From positions 4,224,501 to 4,288,500 of the forward strand of contig NZ_AP024745.1 in the NCBI RefSeq assembly GCF_019704555.1: DNA of 64,000 nt, read 5' to 3'. Position numbers and translations under genes: made by a program. The notes beneath the pieces are model-generated. The model was not told the DNA's origin and did no database searches. It saw only the letters and a program-made list of their open reading frames with translations. This DNA is from Actinoplanes sp. L3-i22 (lineage in GTDB: Bacteria; Actinomycetota; Actinomycetes; Mycobacteriales; Micromonosporaceae). Shown here piece by piece: positions 27,281 to 35,135 of the stretch (its first letter is position 1; each line of letters begins with the position of its first letter).

Positions 27281-28101
27281 AGGATCGACATCGGGTCGGG
27301 CGGGAACAGGTCGTGACCGGCCCAGGGATCGACCGCCTCCGGGTATTCGGACTTGGCCGCCGGCTCGACCCGCTGGGTCGCCGCCGCGGCCGGCTCGATC
27401 CGGGTGGGCGGCATCTCGGCCCGGGTGGGTGGCGTCTCGACCCTGGTGGGCGGCATCTCGACTCGGGTGGGCGCGGGCTCGACCCGGGTGGGAGCCGGCG
27501 CGGGTGCCTCGATGCGGGTCGGCGCCGGCTCGATGCGGGTGGGTGCCGGCTCGGCCGCGACCGGCGGTGGGGGAGTGGGGGTGGCCAGCAGTTGCGAGGC
27601 GGTGGCGTGCTCCTGTTTCAACCGGGCCCGGGTCGACTCGAAGACCGCTCCCGTCAGGCCGGCGAGGGGCTCGTCCTGCCAGAGCCCGAGCACCTGGTGC
27701 ACGGCCACGACCGCGGTGTCGAGGTTGCCGGTCTGGTGCTCGGCCCGCGCCTGCGCGAGGGCCATCCGGAACTGGGCCGCGTCGATCGACCGCTCGTCGA
27801 CCCGCAGCAGGTAGCCACCGTCGGTCAGGGTCAGCAGCGAGGTGCGTTCCGGGTCGAGGGCCTTGCGCAGCCCGCCGATGCACCGCTGCACCACGTCGAC
27901 GCCGTTGGGTGGCGGGTCGCCGTCCCACAGCGCTGACACGAGGCGCTCGATCGGTACGGGCTTGCCGGTGCGCAGCAGCAGGATGGCGAGCACCGCCTGC
28001 TGCAGCCGGGAGCCGAGGTCGACCGGCTGCCCGTCGCGGTAGGCGCGGACGGGACCCAGGATCTCGAACCGCAGGGCGACCGATGGCGGGCCGTCGGTCA
28101 T
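27277..28101 (-). CDS. Truncated SARP/BTAD-type regulator with PTRVE repeats
   Basis: About 274 residues. An OmpR-like winged helix (about 10-100; [39 protein letters not shown]) is followed by only the first part of a BTAD helical domain (about 105-165). The rest is a Pro-rich tail with seven copies of a 7-residue unit of the form MPPTRVE, then a short acidic end. SARP regulators normally have a full BTAD, so dimer or activator contacts may differ. ATG 28101 is preferred, with GGGGA eight bases upstream; ATG 28119 is also in frame. Divergent from the chitinase gene. Confidence 0.75.
   Translation of the reverse strand: MTDGPPSVALRFEILGPVRAYRDGQPVDLGSRLQQAVLAILLLRTGKPVPIERLVSALWDGDPPPNGVDVVQRCIGGLRKALDPERTSLLTLTDGGYLLRVDERSIDAAQFRMALAQARAEHQTGNLDTAVVAVHQVLGLWQDEPLAGLTGAVFESTRARLKQEHATASQLLATPTPPPPVAAEPAPTRIEPAPTRIEAPAPAPTRVEPAPTRVEMPPTRVETPPTRAEMPPTRIEPAAAATQRVEPAAKSEYPEAVDPWAGHDLFPPDPMSIL
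27391..27553 (-). repeat. 21-base tandem repeat inside the SARP-like gene
   Basis: Seven units of 21 bases (one expanded to 30) encode the PPTRVEM-like heptads. Unit boundaries are marked by ctcga on the plus strand. Copy number could vary by slippage. Confidence 0.8.
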
Positions 28102-28209
28102 CGTGAGTGTCCCCATCATGCGGTTCGGGTGGTCACGGGCAGCTTAGCGATGGGCTCCGCCGTACACCCCAGGGGTTTGGCCCTTGAAGTTGAGCCAATC
28201 ACCTGAGCG

Positions 28210-28263
28210 CATGACATCTGTCATGGGTTCGACACGGTCGTGTCAATTAGGAAACTTTATTAA
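28210..28263. promoter_or_regulatory. Three adjacent palindromes upstream of the chitinase gene
   Basis: CATGACA-TC-TGTCATG at 28210-28225, GACACG-GT-CGTGTC at 28231-28244 and the imperfect TTAGGAAACTTTATTAA at 28247-28263. The last one resembles a TTAGGAAA-n-TTTCCTAA motif seen before actinomycete carbohydrate-degrading genes. They fill the divergent region and could control both neighbours. Confidence 0.6.
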
Positions 28264-28298
28264 AGATGCGCATGCGTCGATCCCCCTTGGAGATCCCC

Positions 28299-29504
28299 AT
28301 GAAAAGACTGCTCGTCGCCGCGGCCGGTGCCGTGGCCCTGGTCGCCGGCGGGATCGCGGTGGCCGGCCAGGCCGACGCCGCGACGCTGGCCAGCAACTGG
28401 TACGCCTCCGCCCCCTACCTGATGCCGTTCGACAACAGCCCGCCCGACCCGGTCGAGGTCATGAACGCCACCGGGCAGAAGGCGTTCCAGCTCGCCTTCA
28501 TCCTGGCGCCCAACGGCGGCGGCTGCACGCCCACCTGGGACGGCACCCGGTCGGTGGCCGACGACAGCACCGCGACCGCGCTGATCGCCAAGATCCGCGC
28601 CAACGGCGGCGACGTCAGTGTCTCGATCGGCGGCTACGGCGGCACCAAGCTCGGCCAGACCTGCGGCACCCCGGAGGCGACCGCGGCCGCCTACCAGCAG
28701 GTGGTCACCAAGTACGGCCTCAAGGCGATGGACTTCGACCTGGAGGAGCCGGAGTACGAGAACACCGCGGCCGTGCACAACGAGGTCGGCGCCGCGCGCA
28801 TCCTGCAGAACAACAACCCCGGCCTGTACGTGTCGATCACGACGGCCGGGACCGCGGCCGGCACCGGCTGGTTCGGCACGCAGATGCTGCTGGAGGCCAA
28901 GTCGCAGGGCTTCACCCCGGCCAACTACTCGATCATGCCGTTCGACGGCGGGTTCAACGGCGGCAGCTCGCAGACCGCGGCGCTGGAGGCGTTCCACACG
29001 CTGCTGATGAACACGTTCGGGTGGGACAGCGCGACCGCGTACGCCCATGAAGGTATTTCCCAGATGAACGGGCGCAGCGACGCCGGCGAGTACTTCCGGC
29101 AGGCCGACTTCCAGACCACCCTGGACTACGCGCTCAACCACAAGCTGGCCCGCTACACCAACTGGTCGGTCAACCGGGACCGCCAGTGCGCCGACCCGAA
29201 CCAGAGCACCACCTCCGGCACCTGCAGCAGCGTGCCGCAGACCGCGTGGGAGTTCACCAAGTACTCGGCCCGCTTCGCCGGCGCCACCCCGCCCACCTCG
29301 ACGCCGTCGGCGACCGCGACCACCAGCGCCCCGCCGACCGGCACCTGCACGATCGCGGCGTGGAGCGCGACGGCGGTCTACACCCAGGGCAACCAGGCCA
29401 GCCAGAACGGCCACAAGTACACCGCGAAGTGGTGGACCCAGGGCGAGTCGCCGGCCACGCACAGCGGCCAGTGGGACGTCTGGGCAGACAACGGCACCTG
29501 CTGA
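28299..29504 (+). CDS. Secreted GH18 chitinase with CBM5/12-type chitin-binding domain
   Basis: A 401-residue exported protein. The signal peptide is MKRLLVAAAG...AGQADA. The GH18 barrel follows, with SIGGYGG (the SxGG strand) and AMDFDLEEPE, whose DxDxE end carries the catalytic Glu; the first Asp of the usual DGxDxDxE motif is replaced by Lys. A Thr/Ser/Pro linker leads to a C-terminal chitin-binding domain of about 50 residues with paired Trp (KWWTQGESP, WDVW) and bracketing Cys. ATG 28299 is set by GGAG six bases upstream. It should release chitin oligomers outside the cell. Divergent from the SARP-like gene. Confidence 0.92.
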   Translation: MKRLLVAAAGAVALVAGGIAVAGQADAATLASNWYASAPYLMPFDNSPPDPVEVMNATGQKAFQLAFILAPNGGGCTPTWDGTRSVADDSTATALIAKIRANGGDVSVSIGGYGGTKLGQTCGTPEATAAAYQQVVTKYGLKAMDFDLEEPEYENTAAVHNEVGAARILQNNNPGLYVSITTAGTAAGTGWFGTQMLLEAKSQGFTPANYSIMPFDGGFNGGSSQTAALEAFHTLLMNTFGWDSATAYAHEGISQMNGRSDAGEYFRQADFQTTLDYALNHKLARYTNWSVNRDRQCADPNQSTTSGTCSSVPQTAWEFTKYSARFAGATPPTSTPSATATTSAPPTGTCTIAAWSATAVYTQGNQASQNGHKYTAKWWTQGESPATHSGQWDVWADNGTC

Positions 29505-29514
29505 TTTTTTTTAG

Positions 29515-29552
29515 GCCGCTCGCCCACGCCCCTCCCGGCGTGGGCGAGCGGC
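29515..29552 (+). terminator. Perfect 16-base-pair hairpin after the chitinase gene
   Basis: The arms at 29515-29530 and 29537-29552 are fully complementary with a six-base loop. An eight-T tract lies before the stem rather than after it. A strong terminator or mRNA-stabilising hairpin for the chitinase transcript. Confidence 0.75.
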
Positions 29553-29666
29553 GTCTCATCGACCGGGACGGATGTCGCCCGCCGTTCCGCGAGCGTTCAA
29601 CCAGTGGTTCACGACTGTGACATGCATCTATACCTACGGTTTGTGGGAGCCGATTTAGGGAGACGC

Positions 29667-30611
29667 ATGGGCACACTGCTCGCGGTCCGGGCGCGCGGGA
29701 TCATGAAGTGCTTCCGCGAGGTCGTCGCACTCGACGGTGTCGATCTCGATGTCGGGTACGGGCAGATCCACGGCCTGGTCGGGCCGAACGGCGCCGGCAA
29801 GACCACCCTGCTCGGGCTGCTGCTGGGCCTGTCGGTCGCCGACCGCGGCAGCATCGAGATGCTGGGTGCGCCGGTCCGGCGGGTGCTCGACGCGCCCGAC
29901 GGGGTCGCCGGCTTCGTCGACGGTCCCGGCCTGTACCCGACGTTGACCGCCCGCCAGAACCTCGCCGCCCTGGCTCGGCTGCGCGGTCTCGGCCCCGATA
30001 CGGCCGGGATCGACGACGTGCTCGGCGAGGTCGGGCTCACCGACGTCGCCGACGACCGGACCCAGGGCTTCTCCCTGGGCATGCGTCAGCGGCTCGGGCT
30101 CGCCGCGGCCCTGCTGACCCGGCCCCGGCTGCTGGTGCTCGACGAGCCGTCCAACGGCCTGGACCCGACCGGCAAACGCGACGTCCACCGGGTCCTCACC
30201 CGGCTCGCCGCGGACGGGGTGAGCGTCGTGCTCTCCAGCCACCGGATGGACGACGTCGAGGCACTGTGCTCCGAGGTCACCATCCTGGCCGCCGGCCGCG
30301 TCGTGTTCTCCGGGCCCCTGGGCAAGCTGGCCGCGGAGAACAGCGTGCTCGACTACCGGGTGGTCACCGCCGACCCGCCGGCCGCCCGCCGGGCGGCAGC
30401 GGAGACGGCCGGGATCGCCGTGCTGAACGACGGCGACGTGCTGATCGTGCGCACCCGGGTGTCCGCGCTCGACGACCTGGTCGTCCGGCTGGTCCGGGAC
30501 AGCATCGCGATCCGCGAGCTCGCCCCGGTCGTCTCGCCGCTGGAGGCGGCGTTCCTCGCCCTGACCGGCAGCGAAGCCGACGCCCTGACCGACCGCGAGG
30601 CCGCCCGATGA
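29667..30611 (+). CDS. ABC exporter ATPase
   Basis: A 314-residue ATPase of the ABC-2 (drug or multiprotein exporter) type. Walker A GPNGAGKTT, Q-loop region, signature FSLGMRQR, Walker B LLVLDEP and switch His in LSSHRM are intact. A C-terminal extension of about 80 residues after the ATPase core resembles DUF4162-type tails. ATG 29667 is chosen because GGGAG sits just upstream; frame upstream is not conserved-looking. Its TGA overlaps the permease ATG by four bases. First of a three-gene operon ending in a secreted phosphoesterase. Confidence 0.92.
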   Translation: MGTLLAVRARGIMKCFREVVALDGVDLDVGYGQIHGLVGPNGAGKTTLLGLLLGLSVADRGSIEMLGAPVRRVLDAPDGVAGFVDGPGLYPTLTARQNLAALARLRGLGPDTAGIDDVLGEVGLTDVADDRTQGFSLGMRQRLGLAAALLTRPRLLVLDEPSNGLDPTGKRDVHRVLTRLAADGVSVVLSSHRMDDVEALCSEVTILAAGRVVFSGPLGKLAAENSVLDYRVVTADPPAARRAAAETAGIAVLNDGDVLIVRTRVSALDDLVVRLVRDSIAIRELAPVVSPLEAAFLALTGSEADALTDREAAR

Positions 30612-31951
30612 CCGCGACCGTGGCGGCCGGAGTGACCCGGCGCGTCCCGATCGCCCGTGCCTACCGCTTCGAACTGGTCAAACTGATCTCCCAATGGCGG
30701 ATCCGGATCCTGCTCGGCGCCTGCTGGATCGCGCCGGCGCTGTTCGTGGCCGCCGTGAGCCGGCAGAGCACCCTGCCGGTCGACACCCTGTTCGGCCGGT
30801 CGATGCTCGCCACCGGATGGGCCGGGTCGCTGGTGACGCTCGGCTTCGCCGGCACCTGGGCGCTGCCGCTGCTGACCTCGGTCGTGGCCGGCGACGTGTT
30901 CGCCGCCGAGGACCGCCTCGGCACCTGGCGCCACCTGCTGATCGCGGTGCGCTCGCCGCGGCGGATCTTCGTGGCCAAGACCCTGGCCAGCCTGACCGTC
31001 ATCCTGTCGCTGGTGGCCGGGCTCGCGGTGTCCAGCACGGCCGGCGGCCTGCTCGCGGTCGGCGACCAGCCACTGATCGGCCTCGACGGTCACCTGCTCG
31101 GGCCGGCCGACGCCGCCGGGACGGTGCTGCTGGCCTGGCTCTGCGTGCTCGCGCCGACGCTCGCGCTGGCCGGGATCGGCCTGCTCGGCTCGGTCACGCT
31201 GGGCCGCTCCCCGATGGGGCTGCTGCTGCCCGCGCTGGTCGCGCTCGCGTTCCAGCTGGCCCAGATGCTGCCGCTGCCGGTCACGGTGCGGATGGCCCTG
31301 CCGGGCTACGCCTTCATCTCCTGGTACGGGCTGTTCACCCGCCCGTACCAACTGGCCCCGCTGCTGATCGGCGTGGCCGTCAGCCTGCTGTGGTCGGCGC
31401 TCGCGACCCTGCTGGCCTACCTGATCTTCGTGCGCCGCGACTTCACCGGCCTCGGGTACGAGGGCGGGGCCCGCCGGGCGGTCACCGCCGGGCTGCTGCC
31501 GATCGCCGGCCTGCTGGCGGTGACCGTCGCGGTGCTGGCCACGACGACCGGAGCGACCACCTCCGGGATCGACCAGGACAAGGTGCAGCGCTCGATCGCC
31601 ACCGCGTTCGCCCACCTCTACCGCCTGCAGACCGACCAGCTCAACCGGCCACCGGTGACCGAAGAACAGCTGCGGACCACGGCGGCGTGCACCAGGGGCG
31701 GCGGCCGGCTCGACCCGATCGGAGCGGGCAACGACTGGCGGTGCGTCGTCGCCTGGCATCTGCCCGGCACCGAGGCCGCCGGGCAGGCCATCTACCAGCT
31801 CGACCTCACCCCCGACGGGCGCTACATGGCCGATGGTGACGGGCCCAAGGAAGTCAACGGCTACTTCCTGGTCCGCACCCCGGCCGGGGACGCCCCCAAC
31901 CCGCTCTGGCAGTTCGACGGCAACGTCGACCTGCTTCCCGCGAAGGGATAG
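30608..31951 (+). CDS. ABC-2-type exporter permease with extracellular C-terminal domain
   Basis: A 447-residue membrane protein. Six hydrophobic helices fit the ABC-2 permease core (about residues 30-290), followed by another TM segment near residue 300-318 and then about 125 residues predicted outside, ending FDGNVDLLPAKG. The external tail has two Cys (AACTRGG, WRCVV) that may form a disulfide. ATG overlaps the ATPase stop. The tail is unusual for simple ABC-2 permeases and could contact the exported partner. Only three bases separate it from the phosphoesterase gene. Confidence 0.85.
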   Translation: MTATVAAGVTRRVPIARAYRFELVKLISQWRIRILLGACWIAPALFVAAVSRQSTLPVDTLFGRSMLATGWAGSLVTLGFAGTWALPLLTSVVAGDVFAAEDRLGTWRHLLIAVRSPRRIFVAKTLASLTVILSLVAGLAVSSTAGGLLAVGDQPLIGLDGHLLGPADAAGTVLLAWLCVLAPTLALAGIGLLGSVTLGRSPMGLLLPALVALAFQLAQMLPLPVTVRMALPGYAFISWYGLFTRPYQLAPLLIGVAVSLLWSALATLLAYLIFVRRDFTGLGYEGGARRAVTAGLLPIAGLLAVTVAVLATTTGATTSGIDQDKVQRSIATAFAHLYRLQTDQLNRPPVTEEQLRTTAACTRGGGRLDPIGAGNDWRCVVAWHLPGTEAAGQAIYQLDLTPDGRYMADGDGPKEVNGYFLVRTPAGDAPNPLWQFDGNVDLLPAKG

Positions 31952-31954
31952 ACA

Positions 31955-34678
31955 ATGCAGGTAAAACGCGTACGACGCCCGGTCGCCCACCGGAGCCGGC
32001 TGGTCGCCGTCACCGCGGGCGTCACCGCCCTGGTCCTCACCGGCGGGGGAGCCGCCTTCGCCGCGACCTACCAGTTCGGCACCGACCAGGTCGGCCAGCT
32101 CACCCGGCGCGGTCAGGTGGTCTCCGCCGACCAGTACCTCGATCCGATCGGCACCCGCCTCGTCATCAACAACGGCAAGATCATGTCGTCGGTGGTGAGC
32201 CCGGACGGCACCCACCTCGCCGCCGCGGTCGCCGACGGCGGGATGGCCCTGGCCATCGTGGACCTGAAGAGCTGGAAGGTGCAGCAGCTGATCGGCAACA
32301 ACGCCGCGGCGGACCTGCGGATCAGCGGTAACGACGTGGGCCAGGAAGGCCCGGTGTACTCGCCGGACGGCACGCAGCTGTGGCTGGGCCAGGCCGACGG
32401 CTACCGCCGATTCACCGTCAATCCGGACGGCACCCTCGCCGCCCCGGTGTTCGTCGCGATCCCGGCCGACAGCGGCAAGCGGGCGCTCGCCGCCCAGGCG
32501 GTGTTCTCGCCCGACGGCGCCACCGTCTACGGCGCGGTCAACGGCCAGAACCGGGTCGTGGCCATCGACGCGGCGACCGGGACCGTGCGGCAGAGCTGGC
32601 CGGTGGGCATCGCCCCGCGCGACCTGGCCCTGGCCGGCGACCGGCTCTACGTCAGCAACGAGGGCGGCCGTACCGCCCGGGCCGGTGACACCACGATCAA
32701 CTCGTACCAGACCCCGGTGCCGGCCGACCCGGTGACCGCCGCCACCACGACCGGCACCGTCAGCGTCATCGACCTGGCGAACCCGGCCGCCGCGGTCGCC
32801 AGCATCGGCGTCGGACTGCACCCGACCGCGCTGTACGCCAACGGCCGGGCGCTGTTCGTCACCAACACGGCCAGCAACGACGTGTCGGTCATCGACACCG
32901 CGCGCGACACCGTCGTGCAGACCATCGCCACCCAGCCGTGGCCGGAGGCGTCGGTCGGCTACGAGCCCGACGCGGTGACCCTCACCGGCGACGGGCACCT
33001 GCTGGTGACGCTCGGCCGGGCCAACGCGATCGCGGTCTACCGCTACGTCAGCCCGCTCGAGCCGGTCAGCTACGTGGGCCTGCTCCCGGCCGACTACTTC
33101 CCCGCCGAGATCGCCACCGTCGGCAACGAGGTGCTGGTCTCGAACACCCGGGGCATCGACGCGCGCCGGCCCACCACCAAGGCCGGGCACGGCACCCACG
33201 ACACCACGTCGAGCCTGGTGCGCTTCACGCTGCCGAGCGATCGGGTGATCCGGGCGTCGACCGCGAAGGTGTTCGCCCAGAACGGCTGGACTCCCGGATC
33301 GGTCGCCGTGGTCCGCGGGCATGCCACCGCGAAACCGGTGCCCGTGCCGGTCCGGCTCGGTGACCCGTCGACCATCAAGCACGTCTTCCTGGTGGTCAAG
33401 GAGAACCGCACGTACGACCAGGTGCTCGGCGACGACGCCCGCGGCCTGGGTGATCCGGCCCTCGCCGAGTTCGGTGCGAACGTGACACCCAACCAGCACG
33501 CCCTGGCGCAGCAGTTCGGGCTCTTCGACAACACCTACGACATCGGCACCAACTCGGCCGAGGGACACAACTGGCTGATGCAGGCCGACGACCCCGAGTA
33601 CACCGAGTCCTCGGCCGGCGAGTACATCCGCAGCTACGACACCGAGGACGACGCGCTCGGCCACCAGCGCACCGGGTTCATCTGGACCGGCGCGCAGGCC
33701 GCCGGCCGGACCGTGCGCGACTTCGGTGAGTTCCACCAGTTCCTGACCAAACCGGCCGGGGCGACCTGGCAGAACCTGTACTGCGACACCAGGAACATGA
33801 CCGCGACCGGGGCGGACACGGCGTACCCGATGGTCTCGTCCTCGCCGATCCCGTCGTTGAACAGTGTCTCGGTCGCCGGGTTCCCGAAGTTCGACACCGA
33901 CGTGCCGGACATCTACCGCTACGAGATCTGGAAGAAGGACTTCGCCAAGAACGGGCCGGCCGACCTGAACATGTTCTGGTTCTCCAGCGACCACACCGGC
34001 GGCCCGCCCAACGCGGCCGCCCAGGTCGCCGACAACGACCTGGCGGTCGGCAAGCTGGTCGACACGATCTCGCACAGCAAATACTGGAAGGACTCGGCCA
34101 TCTTCGTGGTCGAGGACGACTCGCAGGCCGGCCTCGACCACATCGACGGCCACCGGGCGCCGATCCAGATCATCAGCCCGTACGCCCGGCGCGGTCTGGT
34201 CGACAACCACTACTACTCGCAGATCACGATGATCCGGACCATCGAGCAGATCCTCGGGATCCACCCGATGAACCAGAAGGACAGCGCGGCCACCCCGATG
34301 CGCGCGGCCTTCACCACCAAACCCAAATTCACGCCGTACGTCGTACTGCCCAACCGCACGTCGCTGACGCTCGGGCTGTCCACCCTGCCGCCCTGCGGCG
34401 CGGACGTCCCGGCGCCGGCCGACGTGAATGCCGCGCCGGTCCCGACCGGAACGGTCCCGGCCGCCCAGCAGGCGGTCGCGGCCCAGTGGGAGGCGTGGAA
34501 GTCGCGGCAGCGGCTGACCGGCCCCGGCGCCCGCGCCGACTTCGCGAACCCGGCCCAGATGAACCACTTCACCTGGTACCAGTCGCATGACTGGCGAACG
34601 CCGTACCCCGGGGAGAAGGCCATCGTCGCCCCGGCGAGCGTGCCGGGCGCCAACCTCCCACCGGCCGAGACCGACTGA
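31955..34678 (+). CDS. Secreted YVTN beta-propeller/phosphoesterase fusion protein
   Basis: A 907-residue exported protein. A signal peptide ends near residue 35 (AAFAATY). Residues about 60-440 form a YncE/YVTN-type seven-blade propeller, with repeats such as VVSPDGTHLAAAVADG, AVFSPDGATVYGAVNG and TLTGDGHLLVTLG. The C-terminal half is an alkaline-phosphatase-superfamily phosphoesterase: HVFLVVKENRTYDQVLGD at its start, a nucleophile-region GTNSAEGHNWL, and FVVEDDSQAGLDHIDGHRAPI with metal ligands. Known members include phospholipase C-like acid phosphatases. Operon with the ABC exporter genes suggests functional linkage in envelope turnover. Confidence 0.88.
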   Translation: MQVKRVRRPVAHRSRLVAVTAGVTALVLTGGGAAFAATYQFGTDQVGQLTRRGQVVSADQYLDPIGTRLVINNGKIMSSVVSPDGTHLAAAVADGGMALAIVDLKSWKVQQLIGNNAAADLRISGNDVGQEGPVYSPDGTQLWLGQADGYRRFTVNPDGTLAAPVFVAIPADSGKRALAAQAVFSPDGATVYGAVNGQNRVVAIDAATGTVRQSWPVGIAPRDLALAGDRLYVSNEGGRTARAGDTTINSYQTPVPADPVTAATTTGTVSVIDLANPAAAVASIGVGLHPTALYANGRALFVTNTASNDVSVIDTARDTVVQTIATQPWPEASVGYEPDAVTLTGDGHLLVTLGRANAIAVYRYVSPLEPVSYVGLLPADYFPAEIATVGNEVLVSNTRGIDARRPTTKAGHGTHDTTSSLVRFTLPSDRVIRASTAKVFAQNGWTPGSVAVVRGHATAKPVPVPVRLGDPSTIKHVFLVVKENRTYDQVLGDDARGLGDPALAEFGANVTPNQHALAQQFGLFDNTYDIGTNSAEGHNWLMQADDPEYTESSAGEYIRSYDTEDDALGHQRTGFIWTGAQAAGRTVRDFGEFHQFLTKPAGATWQNLYCDTRNMTATGADTAYPMVSSSPIPSLNSVSVAGFPKFDTDVPDIYRYEIWKKDFAKNGPADLNMFWFSSDHTGGPPNAAAQVADNDLAVGKLVDTISHSKYWKDSAIFVVEDDSQAGLDHIDGHRAPIQIISPYARRGLVDNHYYSQITMIRTIEQILGIHPMNQKDSAATPMRAAFTTKPKFTPYVVLPNRTSLTLGLSTLPPCGADVPAPADVNAAPVPTGTVPAAQQAVAAQWEAWKSRQRLTGPGARADFANPAQMNHFTWYQSHDWRTPYPGEKAIVAPASVPGANLPPAETD

Positions 34679-34772
34679 CGCCGGGCGCGGGCGGCACCGG
34701 ATCGTTTGCCGCGTTGACAGACCCTCCGAGATCTAGCATTTGTGCAGGTCACAACGATTTTCGGGGGTAGTC

Positions 34773-35135
34773 ATGGGCAGGTTGGACAACACTGTCGCGG
34801 TGGTGGCCGCGTTCACCGCCGTGGCCGTCGGGGCCACGGCGCTACCGGCGGCGGCATTCGTCACTCCGGTCCTGGGAATGGACTGCGACACCTCGGTCTC
34901 CACGAACGAGGCGGGCAACTATCAGGGGGTGGCGCGCTGCACCGCGCACTCCGAGGGCTTCTTCCTGATCGAGGTGAGCTGCAAGTACGGGCTCACCTCG
35001 AGATCGAAGCCGGTCGGCGTCAGTGACGGCGACACGAAGACCGTCTCGGCGGGCGACTGCTGGTTCGGGGTGGCGGAGGCCCGGATCCTGGAGAGCGACA
35101 CGTGGGCGAGCGGCCCGTACCACAGCCTCAGCTGA
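34773..35135 (+). CDS. Small secreted cysteine-containing protein of unknown function
   Basis: A 120-residue exported protein. The signal peptide runs to about residue 29 (ALPAAAF). The mature part has four Cys (in MDCDT, ARCTAH, SCKYG, DCWF), which could form two disulfides in a small beta-rich domain. ATG 34773 follows GGGGG at about seven bases. TTGACA at 34714-34719 may be a -35 element. No family is recognised. Its 3' end overlaps the convergent giant gene by eight bases. Confidence 0.7.
   Translation: MGRLDNTVAVVAAFTAVAVGATALPAAAFVTPVLGMDCDTSVSTNEAGNYQGVARCTAHSEGFFLIEVSCKYGLTSRSKPVGVSDGDTKTVSAGDCWFGVAEARILESDTWASGPYHSLS

Noticed and set aside
27391..27553. CRISPR array
   Set aside because: The 21-base units are directly adjacent without spacers and are in frame with a Pro-rich protein tail; it is a coding tandem repeat.
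30353..34588. Minus-strand open frame of 1411 codons opposite the exporter and phosphoesterase genes
   Set aside because: Composition is Arg/Gly/Val/His-rich with no domain, and the opposite strand carries clear families. It is a GC-driven mirror frame.
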